Positions 45,260 to 54,150 of a DNA stretch of 64,000 bases are shown one piece after another. How positions within the stretch are numbered: the first letter of the stretch is position 1; each line of letters opens with the position of its first letter. This stretch comes from Sphingobacterium sp. GVS05A (GTDB lineage Bacteria; Bacteroidota; Bacteroidia; Sphingobacteriales; Sphingobacteriaceae). The notes below the pieces were generated by a model, which saw only the letters and a program-made list of their open reading frames with translations, ran no database searches and was not told the origin of the DNA. The position numbers and the translations under genes are program-made. Location of the stretch: assembly GCF_019969845.1 (NCBI RefSeq), contig NZ_JAHXYR010000001.1, positions 310,001 through 374,000 on the forward strand, read 5' to 3'.

Positions 45260-46072
45260 ATGAAAAATAGCATTTTAAGCGCACTGGGTATACTATGTAT
45301 GTTGAGTTCGTGTAGTCTTTTTGAGGCAGATAACTACGAGGCCCCCGCCGTGGAATTGAAGGGCATAGTCGTCGACGCACAAACGGGTGCACCGGTATTG
45401 ACCGATCAGGGTAGTGAAGGCATCCGCGTTCGATTGACCGAGCTTAGTTGGGGAGATAATGTGGAACACAATCCTGACTTCTATTGCATGCCTAACGGAA
45501 CATTTCAAAATACTAAACTGTTTAAGGGAAATTATAATATCACCGTTGATGGTCCATTTATCCCTTTGGTACGCACAGACGGAGACGGTAAGGTACTGTC
45601 AGACGATAGCAAAAATATGGAGCTGAATGGTTCACATGAAATAAAAATGGAAGTTCACCCCTTTCTTAAAGTGGAATGGGTTGGCGATCCAGTTGTTGAA
45701 AATGGAAAGATAAAAGCGAAAGTCAAGATCACCCGTGCTGTAACTGAGCAGTTTTTTCGTGATAAGATCGAGCCACTAGGAAATTACAATCCAGATTTTT
45801 TAAATGTTACAGATATACAGCTCTTTGTTAGCTATTCCGCCACGGTTGGATATCGTGCACGAGATGAACGCTGGTCGAGTAAAATCGAATACAATGGCGA
45901 CAGCTTCAAGACAAAGTTAGGGCAGGTTATTGATATAGTGTCTACTGGCGAAATTCCGAAAGGACGTACGGTCTTTGTTCGTGCAGCCTCCCGTATCAAC
46001 TATGATACTCCGCGTGGAACGGGCAATCGTAGGTGGAACTACAATGAAGCCAAACGAGTAGATATCCCATAA
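45260..46072 (+). CDS. DUF3823 domain lipoprotein
   Basis: 270 residues. The lipobox LSSC gives Cys18. Two beta domains follow: a regulatory-like sandwich (LKGIVVDAQTGAPVLTDQGS, IRVRLTELSWGDN) and a second fibronectin-like domain (VEWVGDPVVENGKIKAKVKI). DUF3823 proteins are surface glycan-binding accessories regularly coded next to SusD; a structure of one family member has been described as two such domains. It probably adds affinity for the target glycan at the cell surface. Confidence 0.88.
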   Translation: MKNSILSALGILCMLSSCSLFEADNYEAPAVELKGIVVDAQTGAPVLTDQGSEGIRVRLTELSWGDNVEHNPDFYCMPNGTFQNTKLFKGNYNITVDGPFIPLVRTDGDGKVLSDDSKNMELNGSHEIKMEVHPFLKVEWVGDPVVENGKIKAKVKITRAVTEQFFRDKIEPLGNYNPDFLNVTDIQLFVSYSATVGYRARDERWSSKIEYNGDSFKTKLGQVIDIVSTGEIPKGRTVFVRAASRINYDTPRGTGNRRWNYNEAKRVDIP

Positions 46073-46091
46073 GAGAATCAATACACATGTT

Positions 46092-46147
46092 GAACCGTCC
46101 TGTTTAAGGTCTCATGGATGAAAATGAATCTTAAATAAGGGCGGTTC
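46092..46147 (+). other. Intergenic RNA hairpin within the PUL operon
   Basis: GAACCGTCC (46092-46100) pairs with GGGCGGTTC (46139-46147), and TTTAAG (46103-46108) pairs with CTTAAA (46130-46135) as an inner extension of the same stem. No T-run follows, so it is more likely a processing, stability or attenuation element between the DUF3823 gene and the next gene than a terminator. Confidence 0.4.
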
Positions 46148-46248
46148 CATTTGAGCAAATTATAAAGGGAACCAACCCGCTTATTTAAAATAACAATTAC
46201 AGATGCTCAATCAATAATTATTTCTAGGTGAAAAATAAACAATAGATT

Positions 46249-48426
46249 ATGATAAAAACGAATATACTCGCTTTATTGTTGTTAGCAACGTTCACAGCGA
46301 CCGCCCAAAAAGGAGATCCTGTAAAGACGACCTTTCAGAGCTCCCGAGAATGGCGTCCGACAATTGACAACCGTGCAGATGCTGTCATGATATATGGAAC
46401 CGGGGGAAATCCTTCCGACAAATCCCGAAAAATTCCATTTGAAGAACGGGTAAAATCCTGGCGTGATAGGGGATATATTACGCATTTTATGACGGGTATT
46501 GCCTGGGGGGAGTATCAGGATTATTTTACGGGAAAATGGGATGGGAAAATGCACCTGGATGAGGGACAAGTTGATGTAAAAGGTGATACCATCTGGCATG
46601 GTCACATGGTGCCTTATATTGTCCCGACTGAAAATTATTTGAAATACATCAAGGAGATGCATGTCAAACGTGTTATTGATGCGGGGATTGATGCCATTTT
46701 TATGGAGGAACCCGAATTCTGGGCAAGGGCAGGTTATAGCGAATCATTTAAGAAGGAATGGAAAAAGTATTACGGTTTTGATTGGCGCCCACAGCACGAA
46801 TCGCCTGAGAATACCTACTTATCCAATAAATTAAAGTACGCTTTGTACCTCAATGCACTGAATGAAGTCTTTACTTACGCCAAAGCCTATGGGAAAACCA
46901 AAGGGATGGATGTAAAATGTTATGTGCCCACACACTCGTTGATCAATTATTCACAATGGATGATTGTCAGTCCTGAGGCAAGCTTGGCCTCGCTACCCTG
47001 TGTTGATGGGTATATCGCACAGGTATGGACGGGGACTTCACGTGAACCCAATTATTTTAATGGTGTGGTGAAAGAACGTGTTTTCGAAACGGCATTTTTA
47101 GAGTACGGCGCAATGGAATCCATGACTGCACCGACCGGAAGAAAGATGTTTTTTCTGACGGACCCGATCGAAGATTGGCCTCGTGACTGGGCAGATTACA
47201 AGAAAAATTATCAAGCGACTTTTACCGCGCAACTTTTATATCCGAATATTGCCGATTATGAAGTCATGCCCTGGCCCGAACGAATCTATGAAGGATTGTA
47301 TAAAACAAGCGCCAAGAGTGACCAAAAGGAAAAAATACCACGGCATTATTCGACCCAGATGCAGGTGATGATCAATAGCCTGAATAGCATGTCCAAAACG
47401 ACCAGTAAAGTGTCCGGATCGACAGGGATCAGCATTCTGTTGGCAAATTCACTGATGTTTCAACGTTTTCCGACACATGCCGGATACGACGATCCACAAT
47501 TGGCCAATTTTTACGGACTCGCTCTTCCTTTCTTAAAACGTGGTGTTCCAGTTAAAACAGTTCACTTGGAGAATTTAGCGGTCAAGAATGCCTTAGCTGA
47601 GACAAAGGTGCTGTTGATGTCGTATTCCAACATGAAGCCCTTGGCTCCCGAGGCCCATCAATATCTTGCGGACTGGGTAAAAAATGGGGGCGTACTTATA
47701 TATTGTGCGACGGATCTCGATCCCTTTCAATCCGTCCAGGAATGGTGGAATACAAATGGCAACCAATATCAAAGACCATCAGATCATTTATTTGAAAAAA
47801 TGGGCTTGCGGGACGGAATGGCTAAGGAGGGGCAATATAGCTACGGAAAAGGTACTTTCTATGTTTTGCGTTCAGATCCCAAAGAATTTGTTGTCAAGCC
47901 GAACAACAGTCACAAACTGTTGGACCTGACTAAAAGTCTTTACGATGCAAGGAGTAAATCTGGGAAACTTCAATTTAAAAACTATTTTACATTGACAAGG
48001 GGTATCTATGACCTGATCGCTGTATTGGATGAGAGTGTGAGCAATCAGCCTTATCAGGTTAAGGGGAATTTAATCGATCTTTTTGATCCGACTCTACCAA
48101 TTGTTACCTCCAAAAATATCCAACCTAATGAACAGTGCCTGTTTGTCAATATAGATCATGTTGTAAATAAACAAAAGCCGCAGGTATTGGCATCGGCAAG
48201 TCGTATTTACGATGAAAAATCGACGGGCCATCAATACTCATTTACGGCTAAAAGCCCGATCAATACCACAAACATTTCACGGATATTATTACCCGCCAAA
48301 CCAAAGAGCCTTGTCGTGGATAAAAAGGAAGTTTTTGCAGAAGCAAATTGGGATACGAAAACAAAAACCTATCTGCTGGAATTTGAAAATAGCCCCGAGG
48401 GTGTATACGTGGATATCAAATGGTAG
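46249..48426 (+). CDS. Secreted putative glycoside hydrolase of unassigned family
   Basis: 725 residues with a signal peptide (NILALLLLATFTATAQ). The N-terminal ~350 residues look like a TIM-barrel hydrolase, with a cluster of acids in DAGIDAIFMEEPEFWARAGY (E153, E154 and E156) at a strand end and HIS/aromatic residues in WHGHMVPYIVPTENY. A second domain (~430-510, TKVLLMSYSNMKPL, GVLIYCATDLDPFQSVQEW) resembles the glutamine-amidotransferase-like trimerisation domain of GH42-type enzymes. The C-terminus is beta-rich. No signature lets me name a CAZy family. It is in the mannan-type locus, so a glycan substrate is likely. A terminator follows it. Confidence 0.6.
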   Translation: MIKTNILALLLLATFTATAQKGDPVKTTFQSSREWRPTIDNRADAVMIYGTGGNPSDKSRKIPFEERVKSWRDRGYITHFMTGIAWGEYQDYFTGKWDGKMHLDEGQVDVKGDTIWHGHMVPYIVPTENYLKYIKEMHVKRVIDAGIDAIFMEEPEFWARAGYSESFKKEWKKYYGFDWRPQHESPENTYLSNKLKYALYLNALNEVFTYAKAYGKTKGMDVKCYVPTHSLINYSQWMIVSPEASLASLPCVDGYIAQVWTGTSREPNYFNGVVKERVFETAFLEYGAMESMTAPTGRKMFFLTDPIEDWPRDWADYKKNYQATFTAQLLYPNIADYEVMPWPERIYEGLYKTSAKSDQKEKIPRHYSTQMQVMINSLNSMSKTTSKVSGSTGISILLANSLMFQRFPTHAGYDDPQLANFYGLALPFLKRGVPVKTVHLENLAVKNALAETKVLLMSYSNMKPLAPEAHQYLADWVKNGGVLIYCATDLDPFQSVQEWWNTNGNQYQRPSDHLFEKMGLRDGMAKEGQYSYGKGTFYVLRSDPKEFVVKPNNSHKLLDLTKSLYDARSKSGKLQFKNYFTLTRGIYDLIAVLDESVSNQPYQVKGNLIDLFDPTLPIVTSKNIQPNEQCLFVNIDHVVNKQKPQVLASASRIYDEKSTGHQYSFTAKSPINTTNISRILLPAKPKSLVVDKKEVFAEANWDTKTKTYLLEFENSPEGVYVDIKW

Positions 48427-48530
48427 CATGTTAGATCGCTTGAATTTTAGTATGATGAAAGAGCGTGTGCTGGCCATATAAAATATCAAACTTGGGACGA
48501 AATAAGCCTTAGTTGCCGTATCAGATAGCA

Positions 48531-48562
48531 AAAAACCAGATTCTCTCGAATCTGGTTTTTTT
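48531..48562 (+). terminator. Rho-independent terminator at the end of the GH76/SusCD locus
   Basis: A perfect 13-bp stem (AAAAACCAGATTC at 48531-48543 with GAATCTGGTTTTT at 48548-48560), tetraloop TCTC, ends in T7. The rest of the ~300-bp stretch up to 48732 holds nothing else recognised. Confidence 0.85.
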
Positions 48563-48731
48563 GTGGATAACTGAATTCAGAATACCAGTATGAAGCTGTT
48601 TCAAGTCAGGTTCTTTGCGATCGTTTCAATCAGATAGCTACAATGATCCGCGGTTAAATTTTCAGTTCGAAGATGAGTACATCTTTAATGGAAATCGCGA
48701 TTCTAACCGAAGCTACCATCCGAAAAGAATA

Positions 48732-49499
48732 TTACTTCGATTGCGATTCCTGGAATTCCGTCGGGCTGAGTCCAAATTGTTTTTGGAAATTTCGGGAAAA
48801 ATGTGTTGCCGAGCTATAGCCTAATAAATTGGAAATTTCGTAGACTTTATATTGTCGTAAACTAAGCAGTTCCGCCGCTTTCCGAAGCCTGGTCAGATTG
48901 ATTAGTTCATTTGGAGAGAGGCTCGACACCATATTGATTTTTCGATACAGTGTTGGTCTACTCATGCAGAGTATATCCGCCATTCTATCGACATTAAATT
49001 GCGGGTCATCCAAATGTTGCATAATGATTTCCTCTATCCTGAGCAGGAAATCCTGATCGTTTTGGTTCTGTCCGATTTGCTGGATTTGAGACATCGGATT
49101 CTTGATGAAAAATTCCTTGACTTTAATCCTGTTTTTTAGCAAGCTGGCAATTTGTGCCCGTAAAAATGCGGGCGAAAAAGGTTTTTCGATATATGCATCA
49201 GCACCATATTCCAGGCCTTGAATCTTTGATTCTATACTGTTTTTTGCTGTTAATAGAATAACAGGAATATGTGCGTAAGCGATGTTTTCTTTAATTTTTT
49301 GGCAGAGTTCATAGCCATCCATTTCGGGCATCATCACGTCGCTGATGATCAAATCAAAGTATTCAGATTCAAGTAGATCCAAGGCCTCATTTCCATTTGT
49401 ACTTGTGGTGATATGGTAATCCTCATTGAGGTCATCTGCAATAAATTCAAGTAATTCAGCATGGTCATCTACCACTAATAAATTGGCTTTTGCATTCAT
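48732..49499 (-). CDS. Response regulator with AraC-type DNA-binding domain
   Basis: About 255 residues from the ATG at 49499, chosen because upstream codons would overlap the kinase stop. The receiver has the acidic pair VVDD (11-12), phosphoacceptor D54 in IISDVMMPEMDG, T in ILLTAKN, and K in YIEKPF. The C-terminal AraC helix-turn-helix is clear: NVDRMADILCMSRPTLYRKI, then KVYEISNLLGYSSATHFSRN and the FQKQFGLSPTEF tail. In hybrid two-component regulators this is normally fused to the kinase; here it is a separate gene 2 bp after the kinase stop. Confidence 0.92.
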   Translation of the reverse strand: MNAKANLLVVDDHAELLEFIADDLNEDYHITTSTNGNEALDLLESEYFDLIISDVMMPEMDGYELCQKIKENIAYAHIPVILLTAKNSIESKIQGLEYGADAYIEKPFSPAFLRAQIASLLKNRIKVKEFFIKNPMSQIQQIGQNQNDQDFLLRIEEIIMQHLDDPQFNVDRMADILCMSRPTLYRKINMVSSLSPNELINLTRLRKAAELLSLRQYKVYEISNLLGYSSATHFSRNFQKQFGLSPTEFQESQSK

Positions 49500-49501
49500 A
49501 A

Positions 49502-52500
49502 TTATTGGTTTGAGTTGTGGTTTAGTGGTAAAGTTAAGCGGAATACATTCCATTGAAAATTTTCAACATCATACACTAAACTGCCCTGATGTTTTAAAAC
49601 CAGGGATCTGGTTAACGCCAGGCCTAAACCACTGCCTGGAATGTTCTTGTTTTGTTTTAAGCGATTGAATGGTTCGAAAATTCTTTCCCTTTCCTCCGAA
49701 GGAATTAATGCACCGTCGTTTTTCACCGTCAATATAGCAATATTTTTCTGTTTATCCAGCTCTAAATTCACTTCAATGACCTTTGATGAGTATTTTAGGG
49801 CATTATTGAACAAGTTATAACAGATCTTTTCAAAAGCATCTATCGCAACCGAACCAATGATGTCAGGCCTGATGAAAACCTGCATACTCTTCCCTTGCGC
49901 TTGGATAGTGACACCAAAATCGTTGCTGATTTTTTGCACCGTCTGGCTAATATTTGCCAGCTCAAAATGTAATTTAAAACCCTCGGTTTCGACCTGTCTA
50001 AAATCCAGTAACTCATTACTGAGTGCAATTAGTTTTTCCGTATTGTTCTGCATGGTCAAAAGCAGCTTATCTGTTACCGGATTGTGTTCGACTTTGTCCA
50101 TGAGTTTTTCCAAAGGCGCCTTAATCAATGTTAATGGTGTACGTATCTCATGGACTACATCCGTATAAAAATTGATTTTCGCCCGATAGAGCTCCTGTTC
50201 CCGAAGATTCTGCACCGTCAGCAAATGTTGGCGGTTACGTTGTTTTATCTTTTCATTAAAATGATAAATAATAAATATAATCAGGCCAATGAGAATGAGC
50301 GCATAGCAGATATAGGCTGGTATGCTTGCCCAAATAGGTGGCAGAATAACAATTTTAAGATTTGCAGCAGTGGGGATGATATTTCCATTGGGATCTTCAG
50401 CTTTGACGGTAAAAACATAACTTCCCGGTGCGAGTTTAGTGAAATACACCCGTTGATTGCCGGTGATATCAACCCAATTGTTATCAAGACCTTCCATCTT
50501 ATAGCTGTAATGAATAGAATGGGGGGCCTGATAATGAAGTGCCGCCACATCGAGACTAAAGGATGATTCATCATGTTTCAATTGAATCTTATCCGTAAAT
50601 AAAATGGATTTCGAAAGGATATGTCGGTCTGTATACTGATTGATTGCTTTGTTATTGATGTAAAGGTTGGTGACATAGATCGGGATCCGGGTATTGTAAT
50701 TGATCTGATTGAGTTTTTTTGGATCGAAACGGATCAAACCATTGATAGTGCCAAAGTAAAAATGACCATAGCCATCGTCAAATGCAGAATTGTAATTAAA
50801 CTGAATGGAAGGTAGGCCAGATTCCAGGTTGAAAATCCTTTTTTTTCCATTCGATAAATGATAACGTACGAGCCCTTTGGAAGTGCTTACCCAAAGATTG
50901 TTTTGCTGGTCTTCGAGAATGGCCAAGATCACATTACTGGGCATTCCTTCTTTTATACCAATCTTTTCAAAACCTTCACCTGTGGGAATTTTTTTCGCCA
51001 TACCACCTTCTGTGGCAATCCAGATCTGTTTTTTAGAATCTTCAAATAAACTATTGATACGGTTGTTGGGAAGAGAACTCGGATTGTCCTTTTGATGCGT
51101 ATAATGCTTGAGATCTCCGTTATTGGGATTATAACAATATAAGCCATCTCGCCAGGTACCCAACCAGATATTTCCCTGTTTATCTTCAAGCACGGTCGTA
51201 TAAAACATATATTCCGGAACGTTGCGTATCAAATGAAAGGATTTATTGGCGAAATCAAAACGATACAAACCTCGGGTGGAAGCTGCTAAAATTTCTCCCT
51301 TCGTAGTTTTATACAGGTAAAAGAGAAAATTACTCTGTAACTCGGGATTCGGGAAACTATTTCGATCGATATGGTAAACAACTTTTTCTTGTATCGGATC
51401 GAAAATATCTAAGCCATTGACGAAAGTCCCGACCAATAATTTATTGTCAAAGGGGAGGATTCCATGAATATTATTGTTCGCCAGATTTCCCTTTTTATCA
51501 GAGAAATTTTGAATCTGTCCTGACCTCGGATCTAGCCTGGATAAACCACCATTTTCAGTTCCGATCCAGACCTTGCCTTTCGGGTCTTTGGTAATGATAC
51601 GTACGACAGAACCTTTTAAGCTACCGGGTTTGTCCTGAGGTAAAAACTTTTCGATAATACTATTGTTCTTGTGATAGTAGTTGACTCCACCGAAGTAAGT
51701 ACCGATCCAGATTCCTTGATCTTTGTCCTGCAGGATATTGTAAACAGCGTTGTCGGAAATACCCCATGGATTTTCCTGTTCTTTTTGAATATTGATAAAG
51801 CTCTGGTCAGCAATTTGATAAATAAATAACCCTGATTCGGTCGCAAACCAATATTCAGTATCATTCGGTTGGAGGATATCCCGGACATAAAGAAATTGCT
51901 TGAGTTGGTCTGGACCTAGCATAGATTTTAAAGTTTTTTCCTTAAAATCGTAAACATAAACGCCAGATTTAGAGGTGCCGATCATGAGTTCCCCCTTACG
52001 GTTCTCCGTGATTTTTTCTATGCTGAACCAATCTTTTGAACCATATTTTACCTGAAAATCCAATAGGAGTGAGGGCTTATCCGAACTATTGATCTGGAAT
52101 ATTTTACCCTCTGGAGTACCATAGAAGATGGTCCCATTTTTTGTGCAGCTTACAGCGGTAATATAAAGATCAGATGTGGTAATCTGTTTGATTTCATTGT
52201 TGATCAGATTGTGGTAGTAGAGCATCCCATTGGATATAAACCAGATCCTTTTTCTTTGGTCCGTAATGATAACGGGTACATCTGCATGCTCAAACTGTTT
52301 GCTTAATAACTTAAACTGTTCGTCGATGGGATTGTAACAATAGATCCCCTGATCGGTACCAATCCAGATTCTTTTTTTGAAATCCTCTTTCAAGGAGATG
52401 ATATTATTGCCTCCTAGACTATTCTTGTCAGAAGCCGAGGCATCAAAATGTTTGAAACTATTTCCATCAAAGCGGTTTAAGCCATCCTTCGTGCCAAACC

Positions 52501-52663
52501 AGAGAAACCCATAGCTATCTTGCATACTACAGATCACTGCATTGTTTGAAAGCCCCTCATTAATCTGATAATGGTTGAAGTAATAAGGTTGTGCCTGGAT
52601 CAGAAAAGGAAACAGCAACAACAGAGATAGAAAACGGACCGGCTTTAGGTTGATCATGATCAT
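49502..52663 (-). CDS. Two-component-regulator-propeller sensor histidine kinase (split hybrid-type system)
   Basis: About 1053 residues from the ATG at 52663, giving a signal peptide (LKPVRFLSLLLLFPFLIQAQ). Two seven-bladed propellers of Reg_prop repeats follow, each blade with the mark WIGT-x-GL (DSYGFLWFGTKDGLNRFDG, RIWIGTDQGIYCY, KVWIGTENGGLSRLD). A Y_Y_Y domain (LHYQAPHSIHYSYKMEGLDN) precedes one membrane helix (IPAYICYALILIGLIIFIIY), the dimerisation domain with H-box DVVHEIRTPLTLI, and the ATPase domain ending GSGLGLALTRSLV. It would bind a periplasmic oligosaccharide. No receiver or AraC domain is fused at the C-terminus. Divergent from the galactose mutarotase operon, its likely target. 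Confidence 0.93.
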   Translation of the reverse strand: MIMINLKPVRFLSLLLLFPFLIQAQPYYFNHYQINEGLSNNAVICSMQDSYGFLWFGTKDGLNRFDGNSFKHFDASASDKNSLGGNNIISLKEDFKKRIWIGTDQGIYCYNPIDEQFKLLSKQFEHADVPVIITDQRKRIWFISNGMLYYHNLINNEIKQITTSDLYITAVSCTKNGTIFYGTPEGKIFQINSSDKPSLLLDFQVKYGSKDWFSIEKITENRKGELMIGTSKSGVYVYDFKEKTLKSMLGPDQLKQFLYVRDILQPNDTEYWFATESGLFIYQIADQSFINIQKEQENPWGISDNAVYNILQDKDQGIWIGTYFGGVNYYHKNNSIIEKFLPQDKPGSLKGSVVRIITKDPKGKVWIGTENGGLSRLDPRSGQIQNFSDKKGNLANNNIHGILPFDNKLLVGTFVNGLDIFDPIQEKVVYHIDRNSFPNPELQSNFLFYLYKTTKGEILAASTRGLYRFDFANKSFHLIRNVPEYMFYTTVLEDKQGNIWLGTWRDGLYCYNPNNGDLKHYTHQKDNPSSLPNNRINSLFEDSKKQIWIATEGGMAKKIPTGEGFEKIGIKEGMPSNVILAILEDQQNNLWVSTSKGLVRYHLSNGKKRIFNLESGLPSIQFNYNSAFDDGYGHFYFGTINGLIRFDPKKLNQINYNTRIPIYVTNLYINNKAINQYTDRHILSKSILFTDKIQLKHDESSFSLDVAALHYQAPHSIHYSYKMEGLDNNWVDITGNQRVYFTKLAPGSYVFTVKAEDPNGNIIPTAANLKIVILPPIWASIPAYICYALILIGLIIFIIYHFNEKIKQRNRQHLLTVQNLREQELYRAKINFYTDVVHEIRTPLTLIKAPLEKLMDKVEHNPVTDKLLLTMQNNTEKLIALSNELLDFRQVETEGFKLHFELANISQTVQKISNDFGVTIQAQGKSMQVFIRPDIIGSVAIDAFEKICYNLFNNALKYSSKVIEVNLELDKQKNIAILTVKNDGALIPSEERERIFEPFNRLKQNKNIPGSGLGLALTRSLVLKHQGSLVYDVENFQWNVFRLTLPLNHNSNQ

Positions 52664-52828
52664 TTGGTTATTGATACAAAATAGCTCAAAATTGAAACAA
52701 TTTAATCCCAGAAAAATAAAAAAAATTAGGATTTTAGTATTTGTATTGTAACCAATAAAATTATAAAAAATATAGAAAACAACACATTTGTCATTCAATA
52801 AAGATTATAAACTATTAAATCATAACAA

Positions 52829-53992
52829 ATGAAAGGAAAATTGATGTTGCTGGGTATTTCTGGTATACTTAGCTATTGTTGCTTGTCTTGTCAGCAAACG
52901 AATAGTTCAAAAACCACCCCAAACGACACTGTCGCAGCCTTGATGGACACTTCATCATTTAGCACAACGATTGATACGAAAAAAGTCTATTTATACGAAT
53001 TAACCAATAAGAATGGTGTACAGGCCTATTTTACAAATTATGGCGCACGCCTGGTAGGCCTTTGGGTGCCCGATAACAAGGGGAAATTGTGTGATGTGGT
53101 TTTGGGATTCGCGAAGGGCAGTGATTACAATAACCCCAAAGAACCATTTTTTGGAACAATTGTAGGGCCTTTTGGCAATCGGATCGCAAAAGGGAAATTT
53201 AAATTGGATGATAAGGGCTATACATTGGCGGTGAATAATGGGCCGAATACATTGCATGGCGGTTTTAAGGGCGTACATTTTGCGCATTGGATCTTAAAGA
53301 AGGCCGATCAGTCATCCCTTACTTTCGCCTATACATTGCCGGATGGACAGGAAGGGTTTCCGGGTAATATTCAGATGGAAGTTACCTATTCGCTGAATGA
53401 CAACAATGAATTGATGATCGCTTACCGTGCCGAGACCGATAAAAAAACAGTTATTAACTTAACAAATCACGCTTATTTTAATCTGAATGGTGAGGGGAGT
53501 GGTACAATACTGGACCATCAACTTCAATTGTTTGCCAATCAATATACGCCCGTTGACAGTACATTGATACCTACTGGCCAATTGATAGCGGTGAAAGGAA
53601 CTCCTTTCGATTTTACTGCGCCCAAGACTATCGGAAAAGATATTAATACCAATGATCAGCAACTCAGTTATGGGAAAGGTTATGACCATAATTTTGTATT
53701 GAACAAAGACAAAGAGGGTGAATGGTATAAAGCCGCACATGTTGTAGGTGATAAATCCGGTATTGTTATGGATATCTTGACGAATGAACCGGGGATCCAA
53801 TTCTATAGCGGCAATTTTATGAATGAGCAAGTGCAGTTAAAAAACGGGAAAAAGGATTCATTCCGAACAGCTTTCTGTCTCGAACCACAGCATTTTCCAG
53901 ATGCACCAAATCAACCCAAGTTCCCAACGACAGTTGTAAGTCCTGGAGAAGTCTATCAAACGAAATCCCTGTATCGTTTTTCGGTAAAATAA
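52829..53992 (+). CDS. galM: Aldose 1-epimerase (galactose mutarotase), lipoprotein
   Basis: 387 residues. The N-terminus has a lipoprotein signal (MKGKLMLLGISGILSYCCLS, then C21), so it is exported. GalM landmarks are present: FGTIVGPFGNRIAKGKF, NGPNTLHGGFKGVHFAHW (catalytic His), LTNHAYFNLNGEGSGTILDH (second His), YDHNFVLNK, and the C-terminal CLEPQHFPDAPNQPKFP with the catalytic Glu. It interconverts alpha and beta anomers of a released sugar in the periplasm before import. First gene of a CAZyme operon. Confidence 0.93.
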   Translation: MKGKLMLLGISGILSYCCLSCQQTNSSKTTPNDTVAALMDTSSFSTTIDTKKVYLYELTNKNGVQAYFTNYGARLVGLWVPDNKGKLCDVVLGFAKGSDYNNPKEPFFGTIVGPFGNRIAKGKFKLDDKGYTLAVNNGPNTLHGGFKGVHFAHWILKKADQSSLTFAYTLPDGQEGFPGNIQMEVTYSLNDNNELMIAYRAETDKKTVINLTNHAYFNLNGEGSGTILDHQLQLFANQYTPVDSTLIPTGQLIAVKGTPFDFTAPKTIGKDINTNDQQLSYGKGYDHNFVLNKDKEGEWYKAAHVVGDKSGIVMDILTNEPGIQFYSGNFMNEQVQLKNGKKDSFRTAFCLEPQHFPDAPNQPKFPTTVVSPGEVYQTKSLYRFSVK

Positions 53993-54017
53993 TACATATT
54001 AATAATGATTGGTTTTG

Positions 54018-54054
54018 GAAGTACATCTCGATAGAGATGTGCTTTCTTCTTTTG
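54018..54054 (+). terminator. Possible terminator/attenuator after galM-like gene
   Basis: A 10-12-bp stem (AAGTACATCTC with GAGATGTGCTT, one G-U pair; loop GATA) is followed by TTCTTCTTTTG, a partly interrupted T tract. It could end the epimerase transcript or attenuate the operon. Confidence 0.55.
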
Positions 54055-54110
54055 ATACAAATAGGCAGTGTTTTGAGAAAAATCAATCATCCAACTCATT
54101 GATTAAAACT

Positions 54111-54118
54111 TAATTTTG
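54111..54118 (+). promoter_or_regulatory. -7 promoter box (TAATTTTG) before the GH127-like gene
   Basis: The octamer TAATTTTG fits TAnnTTTG and would start transcription near 54125, 26 bp before the ATG. With the terminator after galM it suggests an independent promoter for the three-enzyme unit. No -33 TTTG at the normal distance is seen. Confidence 0.4.
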
Positions 54119-54150
54119 GGTAATCAGTTATAAAACTAATCAAGCCAATA

